Assembly: GCF_000003815.2 (NCBI RefSeq)
Contig: NC_049991.1
Span: 20,781,762-20,845,761 of the forward strand
Direction: 5' to 3'
DNA length: 64,000 bases
Source: Branchiostoma floridae
Lineage: Eukaryota > Chordata > Leptocardii > Amphioxiformes > Branchiostomatidae
How positions within the stretch are numbered: the first letter of the stretch is position 1; each line of letters opens with the position of its first letter. Made by a program: the position numbers and the translations under genes. Below, in pieces: positions 47,301 through 59,300 of this stretch. The notes under the pieces were generated by a model. It searched no databases, had not been told where the DNA came from, and worked only from the letters and a program-made list of their open reading frames with translations.

Positions 47301-50300
47301 CTTGTTGTCCTATATAACATCTATTATCATAATACCGGTACGTTTACGACGATTTCTCTAGCCATACTGATTTGACAAATTGTCAACGCATCATTTTCTC
47401 CAGTTACATGTTGCTGTTATAGCCTACCCTTGCCACTTCTTCTGTGTAACTTTTCTGCCACTCTTGTCCTGCTAAAAGCGTAATATTGTAATTGTAACAC
47501 GCCGCGAAATTACACGGCGAACGGGCGCGTGGTTGGGAGGGGGTAAAAAATACCGGTAGGAAGAAACACGGCACAATTAACTGCCGCTATGTACATTTAT
47601 ACATCCTCTGATGTTCCTTCCTTTTCTGTCAGTAAATGCATAAAACATAAACCTGCATGAGCATACAAAATGTCATGAGAAAACGGACGTATACTGTCAA
47701 GAATTTTCATTTAACTCCTGTCCGTCACAACCGCTATGACGTAACACTTCACTGCTAGCGTAGATATAAAAATGGCGGGAAAATGGCTGCGTACGTTCAA
47801 TTTTGCCCATTCAGTCGTAGATCCGGGCTATTATGCAACGGTTCTTCACACTTTTACATGAGTTGTAGGTCACCAACAGAAATTCAAGATTGTTGTTGAA
47901 TCATGTTCGTCTTGTGCCGTGAGCATGTGTAATTATGATCTATAAATTTGGCAATGAATGTGACAGTGTGTTCGTCCCACGACGAGCTGCCTACCCCGAA
48001 AAAGATACTGAAAACTTTTTGCCTTGTTGTCTTCGAATGCATTGTTATCGATGCTTTGTAAATGATGTATTGGACACCTAGATGTCTGAAGTGTGCACAG
48101 CTCAGATATAACTATTGTTGCATGTGTAGATCTCTTTAAGTTCCAGTATTTTTAATCTACCGGTATAAGTCTTACTACCGGTATTATGCCAATGCATGTT
48201 ATATCCCCTCTCCACCGAGGCAGCTATCGTTGAGCTGTAAGTATGACTTTAAGTTAGAAAATATTTTACATAATACATTTCCTATCTCTGTCAATGAGCT
48301 TTGTTTCAATTGAACTTTATACAAATGCATATTCGGTATAGTTGAACCAAAGTTGATCAACAGAGCTAGAGATAAGTAAGGTATTTGCAAGTTTTACCCC
48401 CAAAATACGACCAGCTGCGGAACTGCGTACCTGGCCTTGCGTTGCTCTGTCCTCCACCGGCGGCCTTCTGCTGGTCTGGGTGGTCTCTGCACAGCATAAA
48501 CGGAAATTTTACTCAATCAATCATAAACGACTTATTTTTGTATATTGTCATGAAGTTGTACTTTTCTGGAAACACTTTTGTACATGGTGGAAAATCAAAA
48601 CACAGCAAGATCTTAACATAGATGAGAACTTGATTATATATGAAATATCTGAAACCTATAGAGACCACAAGCTTTTACATTGTATCTTTATTGCCAAATA
48701 TGTAATTTACACCTGTTTTTTTAAAGATTTGAAACCAAACTTGAAATACTTTAAAGCTAAAATTGCCAATATGCCAATGATAGATATCCCTTAGATACAC
48801 CTGTTAAGTCAATCATAGACCAATGATCAACGCTTGTTACCCCCCTCTCTCTCTCACCCAGTTTTGTTATACCTCATGTTAATGTTTTTTAAAAATTCCA
48901 TTGTGCTCCAATGGTGTATATGTATGTGCTATAGTGTATTATGCTGAAATATTGAATAAAGTTAAAAAAATGAAATAAAATAAAATAAAATAAACGACTT
49001 CTAATTTTTGTGCATAGTAGCATTTACTTGATGTGGCCTAATTGATGAATACAAACATCTTGTAAAAAGTGTCCAGGTTCATGTTTTTAGTGATATGATA
49101 AACAAATAGAAAACCTACCATTGGCTCCCGATCCTAGTTGTACTAGAGTTGATGGTATTGTGGACAAGGCTGTGGTCATTTCTCTTATGCTATTTCTCTT
49201 CTGTTTAGTTGTAGCAGCGGATGTCGTTGTAACGGCTGTTGAGAAAAATCAAGCATTGAAAAAGTGATGTCTGAAAGTTCTGAGGTAATCACTGACACAC
49301 AGACTGCAGTTCCCATCACGAGAACATCAAGTTCCTTCGGAACAGCTATCACAGTGGAAGAGTTGTTGACAAACTTAATAAAAATTGTCCATTACTTAAT
49401 GGTGGCTTCCTCAATACTATAGTGCTGTTGTGTCAAACATAAGAGAACCTACCATCCCATGCGTGTTGCACAGTCGTTGCTGGTTCGGTGGAAAGGACGG
49501 TGGTCATTCGACTTGTCTGCTTGGTTGTAGCAGCAGGTGCAGGCCTTGTGGTGGGCGTGGCAGCTGGCAGATAGAAGTATTTCACAGTATCAAAAATCTT
49601 TTAATATGAAAAGAATAGCATAGTACTGAGTACGACCGGGCTCCGGTTTGGAAATGTGACGTAGGCCAAAGGGAGGACGTCCCTAACAAAAAAAAACAAC
49701 ACCAACAACTTACCCGTGACCACCTCCATCACTGCTGCGTCACTCTGTGACCTCCAACCGACTGACGAGAACAGGGCTCTCACCCTGATGACGTAAGCAG
49801 TCTCCGGTGCCAGACCAATCACCGGAAACGATGTCTCGTCTGTGCTCTGATTGACAGCTGTCATCATGTCCAGCCCGGACACTACGACTCGGTATCCCTC
49901 AAGGTCAAGGTCAGGATCAGGGGATGGAGACCACGTGACCCTGAACCCTTCATCCGTGATGTCAGTTACTGCCGGGTCCATAGGCGGATCGACAGCTGCA
50001 ACAAAATGATGGGTGTTAAGAAACGTCTTCAGACCAAGTAGCGTCTTGTTGGCGTAACGTCGACATGGGTCTTCTGCCCGGAACCCAGAGGTCCTGGGTG
50101 CGAGTTGCCTGACATGCCACTGTGCCCTAGACACAGTGTGCCCTAGACACAGTGGATAACAACACACTGCTCCTGTGGCCTCAAAAAAGGCTATAATGGC
50201 ACTTCCTTCACCTACCTTTACCTTCAGACCAAGATTTCCCCTATAGGGGGTTAAGTCGGAGCATCACATATGTGACTACAACCTAACATGATCAAGAAGT

Positions 50301-53300
50301 TTTAATTCACTGATTGAAATGCTTTGGGACTTTAAATACAGATCTTCCTAAGCAATTCTATATGAGTCCAGTTTATATGCATGTTAGGTTGACAGAGTTT
50401 AGAAATACAGTATATAATATTGATTTTGTGAAACAGAACAACAATGATATTGTCACACACAATACCTTTATCACAAAGCTGTGTTTTCCATCCATCCTGA
50501 CACCAAGTCGAGCAGACACCCGACATCGTGTCACAGTCCCCGACCAGGCAGTGGCCGCACACTTAAAAACAAAGAACCGTTGACTGTGGTAGTATCAACA
50601 CAATAGTAGGCAGTGCAATGCTCCCTGTTTGTTTGTTTGTTTGTTTGTTTGTTTGTTTGTTTCGTTTATGAAGGTTAGACATCCAGGTAAGCAATATTCA
50701 AATACAGTTCAATCTCTACAACTGGATAAAAAACGGATATTTACTTCCGGACGTTTCGAGTGACATCCATCACTCTTCGTCAGCGTCACTAGAATGAACT
50801 AGCAGAACAATTCCATACAAATACAGCTAACTAAAAAAACCCGCGAACGACGGTGGTACGAACGGGGTGTCAGGGAGGCCATCTACGAGCGGATCTACAA
50901 CCCCACCTTAAACCGGAAGGGAGGACTCCGCGTAGAACTTTCCAGTACTTGGGACCCCGCCTTGCATCACAAAGGACGTTAGTTTTTCGTATGGTGTTGT
51001 CTGACCATAGGAAACTATGCTAACATGATTAACATTTGAATAACTTTTTGCATATGATCCTAACGATTTAGTGGTTAAACCAGTTTTTTTTAGTTAGCTG
51101 TACTTGTATGGAATTGTTCTGCTAGTTCATTCTAGTGACGCTGAAGAAGAGTGATGGATGTTGTTGTAGTTGTAGAGATTGAATTGTATTTGAATGTTTG
51201 CTTGTTTATTTATCTATTTATTCGCACCACAAAATACATAAAACAATACAGAAAAGAATGCATAAAAACAGGTGCAGGAGAAGGGGAAAACCGTAAACAG
51301 CTTGTACTATGCCCTCCTGCTCTACACTAAACAAAATGTATGGTAGTCAGTGAATAACAAAGAAGAGTAACACATATGATGTGATAACGATACAAAAAGA
51401 TAATCAAATGATAATGATAATATAAATTGCGAAAAGATAATAACTGACCATATGAGACTAGTTTAAGGGGTTAGCCTGGTTTATGACATGTTTTTTCAGG
51501 GCACTTTTAAACGTAAGAAAAGAAGTTTTTTTGCATAGTTTGTCTAAGGCTGTTCCATATTGTGACACAACTGTATTTTGCGGAGGACTGCGCTAATGAT
51601 GTGCAGAAGAGAAGAATATTTAGTTGATTTCTTTGCCTGGTATAATAGTTGTGTACATGTGAATTAGGGTTTAGAAAATTTTCAAATATATCGGGGAGAT
51701 TGTTGGAAAGGAAGTTAAACGTGAATATACTAATTTGCAACTTTTTGATATCATGCATATTTAACATTTCTGATTTTAAAAATAGAGGGGCTGTATGTGA
51801 GAGAAAATCAGAGGCAGTGGCTATTTGCGTGAATTTCTTTCGTAGAGTAATAAGAGGGTGTAGGGTTGTACGGCAAGCGCATCCCCAAACTATATTGCAG
51901 TAAGTCAAGTACTGGTATATATAAGGCTGTTGTATATAGTTGTATGAGTCTTTCGAGGGATAATGCATTTGATTTTCCCAATAACACCATCTGTTTTCGC
52001 AACTTTTTTTTATTTACGGTAGAGACATGGGCATTCCAGTTTAGTTTTTCATCTCTTACTCTCCCCCCCCCAAAAAAAAATTAGTTTGTCTCTCCTACGT
52101 TATAGGAACATTCTGTAAGAAAAACTTGGCCTTATTGATATTATAAGTTTTATTGTTACTACAGAAAATGAGGAAATTTTTTTTTTAGTATTTATTGAAA
52201 ATTTATTTCCTTCAAACCATGTAGCTCCTTTACGCAATTCTTGGTTAGCCAGTTTTATCAGAGAGTCAAAATTCTTGTGAGAAAGGAATATGTTGGTGTC
52301 ATCGGCAAACAGTATAAAATGAAGTATTGAGGAGACTTCCGCTAGATCATTGATGTAAATCATGAATAGTAGAGGACCCAAAATCAATCCCTGTGGTACT
52401 CCACATTGAATTTCCTTGTATGTACTAGATTTAATTCCATTTAAAAGTCACGTATTGTTTCCTGTTATGCAGATAACTTTGAAACAGTTCAATGCAGTGT
52501 CAGTAACACCGTATGCAGACTCAACTACTGATTCCCATTTCAACTGTTACAACTAATATTTTCACACCTGTATTTTTAAACTTTCCTAATTAAGCTAAGC
52601 TGGCAGTAATTCTGGGTTAACAAATGTAGTTCGATGAAGGTAAATATCCTCTAAGTCTGCATTGTGAAAATAACCTGTTAATCACCAACTGTTTTGTCAC
52701 TTCACTCAGTCTAGGAAATGTCAGACTGGCAGAGTATAGACCTAAGTAAAATTGATCTTGATCCAGTTTAGCTCACCGAAGATCCACTGGTCTTGACAGG
52801 GAAGACAAATGTTGTGTACGTTCAGTATTTACAGGTTCATTGTACCGGGGAAATTCTCCTAGCTCTTTTCGACAAGCACAATGAACAATGGGATACAGCT
52901 TAATGTCCTTAATTCTAAAGACTGCATCCTTTTCCATTATTCAGTAATGAGATTGGCTTGCTTGCCGGGTGAGTGACAACAGCCGGGGTTTGAACTCACT
53001 GCTTATTGGTCTAGAGGTAGGGCCGCTAACCATTGGACTATGCACGCTCGTGAAAGGACAATCATCTAGACCCTCTGCTGTATAATCTGTAATGATACTG
53101 GCTGTAATATAGAAAGGGTCATAGAATATCTAAAGTATTCACAACTACACTGTGTCATGAGGTAGGAGGTTGAGTTAAAGCGTTACCTGTGCACGTTGTG
53201 CCGTTCCCTGTAAACCCATCCAGACAGACACAGTGGTACGTCCCTGGCTGGTTCACGCAGTAGGCGTTCTCAGGACACGGATGTTCACCGGAACATTCAT

Positions 53301-56300
53301 CCACATCTGTCAACAGGAAGGGCAGAAAGATCAGTATTATGTTTCCTGGTCTCTCCTCAAGGGCTTATCGTTTATCAAGCTTTTCAAGCAATATGAAAGA
53401 TTGTCGAAAATCTTCCATGACGTCATATTTTTATATTATATCACATTATGTTATGTTATTTCTATTCTATTCTGTATTTTTGGATTAATTCATCATCACA
53501 ATAATCATGTGATACTGGATTTATTTTCAATACTCGGTAATACTCGAGTATCAAGTGTGCAAATGGTGCAGAAATATGTTAAATGATTCTTCCTTTATAA
53601 TATTTAATACGCTCTTATCTGTCATATAGATGAAGCAATTTTGAAGACCTTGCAATAAAACCTTGCTTTCAGTATAATATTACCAGCTGCTGCACGCACA
53701 AAGTACCTGCAAAGCTGGAAGGTGTATTATGCCGAAGGGCGGTTAAACCGGCTATATAGATACAAGTACAGAAGCTGGTGCGTTACGCCGAAGGGCGGTT
53801 AAACCGGCTATATAGATACAGATACAGAATCTGATGTGTTACACCGAAGGGTTAAACCGACTATATAGATAAAGACCTATATGTTAGACATTGTCACCTT
53901 TACAACCACCTGGTCCTATCTGGAAGCCTGGGAAACACGTGCAGTCAAAGGTTCCATTCAAGTTGACACATTCAGCATTACTTCCACAGATTCCGGGGCT
54001 TACTTCACACTCATTTACATCTGGGTAAACAGTTAAATCAAATTAAACATTTCAAAACATGTTGCAACGTTTCTTTCCTGTTACTGTTCCATCTTCCACT
54101 TGGTATCATCCTTTCCGGTCAACAAACAAACAAACAAACAAACAAACAAACTGTACTTTAATCGCCGTTTCTGTTGATCAGTACACTCAGATATATCCTA
54201 AATATGATGCATTTGCAACTGTTTGATTATCATTAGATATTATCTGACAAATGCTGCATGTGCATGAAGGCTGTCCAATAGTCAAGTGGACTGTCCAAGG
54301 GCCTAACACATTTCAAAGTTACTTACCCTACTTGACTAATAAATCCTATTTCAAAATCTGCAACTTCATGCAAGCATAACGTATAACGTATGTTTAAAAG
54401 GAACAAGGCAATGATCTTAAAGGTTGAGTTTGCAAAACAAAACAAAATACGTGATGTAAGAAAAAGAAAATCATGTGCATGACAACAATAAAGATGTAGA
54501 ACCTGAACATCCTCCGCTGGCGAGACCATCTCCTGTATATCCAGTGTTGCAGGTGCAAGTTGCATCTAGGGCAGGGGCAGGTTTATCCGTACAGGTGGCC
54601 TGGGCATCACAGGGATTGGCCAGACAGGCATCCACGTCTGAATAATAACACCAAACAGTAGTTAGATGTTGGTACATATCATTCACAAAATGTGCAAGGT
54701 GTACATTGGTTTATATGTGCATGTCATTAGCAACAAAAAACACCTGCACATCCAGTTCCACTAGTGAGACCATCTCCTGCATGTATATCCAGTGTTGCAC
54801 AAAAACAGTATGTAGATGTTGGTATCATTCAGAAAATGTGCAAGGTGTATATTTATCCATATGTGCATATATGTACCTAACAAACTACCTGCACATCCAG
54901 TTCCACTACTGAGACCGTCTCCTGTATATCCGGTGTTGCAGCTACAAGTTGCATCTAGTGCAGGGGCAGGTTTATCCGTACAGGTGGCCTGGGCGTCACA
55001 CGGATTGGCCAGACAGGCATCGATGTCTGAATAGAAACACCAAACAGTATGCAGATTTTGGTATCATTCAGAAAATGTGCAAGGTGTATATTTATCCATA
55101 TGTGCATATCAGTACCAAACAAACTACCTGCACATCCAGTTCCACTAGTGAGACCGTCTCCTGTATATCCAGTGTTGCAGGTGCAGGTTGCATCTAAGGC
55201 AGGGGCAGGTTTATCCGTACAGGTGGCCTGGGCATCACACGGATTGGCCAGACAGGAATCTATGTCTAAATAATAACACCGAACAGTAGGTAGATGTTGG
55301 TATTATTCATTCACAAAATGTGCAAGGTGTATATTGGTCTATATGTGCATGTCATCAGCAAAAAAATACCTGTACATCCAGTTCCACTAGTGAGACCATC
55401 TCCTGTATATCCAGTGTTGCAGTTACAAGTTGCATCTAGGGCAGGGGCAGGGTTATCCGTACAGGTGGCCTGGGCGTCACACGGATTGGCCAGACAGGCA
55501 TCGATGTCTGAATAGAAACACAAAACAGTAGTTAGCTGTTGGTATCATTCAGAAAATATGCAAGGTGTATATTTATCTATATGTGCATATCAGTATCAAA
55601 CAAACTACCTGCACATCCAGTTCCACTAGTGAGACCATCTCCTGTATATCCATTGTTGCAGGTACAAGTTGCATCTAGGGCAGGGGCAGGTTTATCCGTA
55701 CAGGTGGCCTGGGCGTCACACGGATTGGCCAGACAGGCATCTATGTCTGAATAATAACACCAAACAGTAGTTAGATGTTGGTATTTATCATTCACAAAAT
55801 GTGCAAGGTGTACATTGGTTTATATGTGCATGTCATTAGCAAAAAAAAAAACACCTGCACATTCAGTTCCACTAGTGAGACCGTCTCCTGTATATCCAGT
55901 GTTGCAGGTACAAGTTGCATCTAGGGCAGGGGCAGGTTTATCTGTACAGGTGGCCTGGGCGTCACACGGATTGGTCAGACAGGCATCAATGTCTGAATAG
56001 AAACACCAAACAGTATGAAGAAGGTGTTATCATTCAGAAAATGTGCAATGTGTATATTTATCCCTATGTGCATATCTGTACCAAATAAACTACCTGCACA
56101 TCCAGTTCCACTAGTGAAACCGTCTCCTGTATATCCAGTGTTGCAGGTACAAGTGGCATCTAAGGCAGGGGCAGGGTTATCCGTACAGGTGGCCTGGGCG
56201 TCACACGGATTGGCCAGACAGGCATCGATGTCTAAATAGAAACACCAAACAGTAGTTAGATGTTGGTATATATCATTCACAAAATGTGCAAGGTGTACAT

Positions 56301-59300
56301 TGGTTTATATGTGCAAATCATTACCAAACAAAATACCTGCACATTTAGTTCCACTAGTGAGACCGTCTCCTGTATATCCAGTGTTGCAGTTACAAGTTGC
56401 ATCTAGGGCAGGGGCGGGGTTATCCGTACAGGTGGCCTGGGCATCACATGGATTGGCCAGACAGGCATCTATGTCTAAATAGAAACACCAAACAGTAGTT
56501 AGATGTTGGTATATATCATTCACAAAATGTGCAAGGTGTACATTGGTTTATATGTGCATGTCATGAGCAAAAATACCTGTACATCCAGTTCCACTAGTGA
56601 GACCGTCTCCTGTATATCCAGTGTTGCAGGTACAAGTTGCATCTAGAGCAGGGGCGGGGTTATCGGTACAGGTGGCCTGGGCGTCACACGGATTGGCCAG
56701 ACAGGCATCGATGTCTGAATAGAAACACCAAACAGTATGCAGATGTTGGTATCATTCAGAAAATGTGCAAGGTGTATATTGGTTTATATGTGCATATCAT
56801 TACCAAACAAAATACCTGCACATCCAGTTCCACTACTGAGACCGTCTCCTGTATATCCAGTGTTGCAGGTACAAGTTGCATCTAGGGCAGGGGCAGGGTT
56901 ATCCGTACAGGTGGCCTGGGCATCACACGGATTGGCCAGACAGGCATCGTTGTCTGAATAGCAACAACAAACAGTACTTATATGTTGGTATAATTTACAA
57001 AACGTGCAAGATGTACATTTATCTATATGTGCATATTATTACCAAACTAGAGTTCCGCGACCTCATATCTCCATGAAATATTTAGAGCTTTACAGATTCA
57101 CATAACTTATGCACTGTGAAGTTCAACATTGATTAGCTTAAACATGTCACAAGTAAAATACCATCATTTACCATTAAGACTTTTTTCAGTTCCTCATTTG
57201 CATGTTTGGTATATGTTCATGTTTCACCAGTCATGAATTACATTAATGATGCAAAATACGTCATTATCTAATCATTTCCAGAGTTCATATTCGACCAGAC
57301 ATGAATTAAATGTGTAACATTTATCGTGGTTCACTTATAGAAAACAATTGAATCATATGAGTTAGTTAAGCTATTTTTATGGACATTATGCAAATAAGCC
57401 CCTCATTTGCATATTCGGTATCTGCTTATGATAATACCTATCAGGTACAGGTTGCATATAGGGCAGGGGCAGGGTTATCCATACAGGAGGCCTGGGCATC
57501 ACACGGATAGGCCAGACAGGCATCCATGTCTTGATGTGCCAATATAACAAATGTATGAACAATGAACATGACAATATCAAAGAACAATGAATCCATAGGA
57601 ACGCAGCTGTAATCAATCTACAAAATACCTAGCTACACTGTACATAACGTTTTACTGAGTATATATATATACTAATGAGATGGGATCACAGTTTCATTAC
57701 TTACCTCTCCATGCTGCCTAACCCCATAATAAATAGTAATCTGGTTCCAAATGCCCACCATAGCATAATCATTGCTGTTACTACCATATGTGAAATCTTT
57801 ATTGACACCACAAAAGTACAGCGACTTTCGTAAGGTCTATAACAACTACTTACAGTACAACTAAACAGACATATACGAATATCTCTAGGTATGAATAACT
57901 CAACATATTGGGTCTAGCATGTCATTTACACTATTGGTTCTATGATTTAAACATTCGTAGATATATATTTGCCTACACAGTATGGGTTATCGCCTTCCAG
58001 AATGTAGTTGAATTCATCTATCGAACAGAGAGTAGCAAATTGTTTAGAGCAAGTGGAAAGAAATGTGAACAGCTTTGTTTATCATTATATCGTCACCAGT
58101 CGATAACAAAGTGACGTTCGTTCGTCTTCGATATCATTTGGGCAGAATGGACAAAACTTCTGGTTACGGGGAATTTCGGTATACCTTCCGGCTTCTACAT
58201 TTAGTTTGTGACTACTACGTGGGACCGCGTAGCGCAGCGGGACCGTGTTCGGTCCGAAACCGAGAGGTCGGGGGTTCGAATCCAGCTGCTGTGTTACCGA
58301 TCTTGTGCCCTTGGGAAAGGCACTTTACACGACTTTCCTCACTTTACTCAGGTGAAAATGAGTACTTAGCTTCGGCTAGGGCCGTTCCTCGGATAGGACG
58401 TAAAATGGAGGTCACGTGTCTGGGGAGACCCATACCCCAGGCACGTTAAAAAAAAAACATGTGCGATGGTGCGATGTGCGATGGTGCAAAATCCTTCCCT
58501 CTAGAATTGGTGATTCTCTACAAAAATCACCGGACACCAGGAAGAATAGTAACATATCAGTCACTAATGGAGATCTGTATAACCAAACCAAACCAACCCA
58601 AACCAAACCAAACTTATCTTTGTGATTGCTCTAAGTTCAAACCTTTGTACATTCGAAAAATAGTTTTTTGTCCGTATCTTTCCTTTAGGTATTGGAAAAC
58701 TCTTCTTCAAAAGCCTCAAGATAACTATCTCCCTCCCGCAAACTAAAAAGCCACCGAAAACTTAAAGCCATTCACAGTCAACCCAGTACCATAATTCCTT
58801 TCATTGATTAGGGGCATGATAACTTGTTGTAAGTCAAAGTCATATACAAGACAATGTATGGGGAAAATGCAATGCATTCAACCTACACCCACCTTCACAT
58901 CCATGACCATCATCCAATAACGAGAAGCCCTCTCTACAGATGCACCTGTGGCCGTGACGAGTGTGGATACAGACATGGGCACACCCACCGTTTTCTGTTG
59001 CACATTCATCATTGCCTATATACAGTAAAGAGTACAGTTAAGGTATACATTAAGACATTGTATGAAACGTTGAAAAATAAAAAGCTGGTGCATCAAGTAA
59101 GTCAGCTGTCAAGATATATGCTCACCTGTGGAGCCGACACACATTTTGTTCTTCTTTCTACATAATATATACTAGCATCTACGGAGAGGCTCAAATACAT
59201 AGATACTGTAAGCGCCAACTTACAGTTTTGAATTTACCGCCAGGGGGAGTAAGCCAGTGGAGGGAAAGGCAGAACTGCGACAGTCAGTCCAGACAGGGAA

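Noticed and set aside
54706..57076. Plus-strand ORFs with repeated [15 protein letters not shown] and [17 protein letters not shown]
   Set aside because: Antisense shadows of the minus-strand EGF exons; no splice sites or family on the plus strand.
58219..58300. tRNA gene
   Set aside because: Box A and B are present, but the acceptor stem does not close and the SINE body follows directly.
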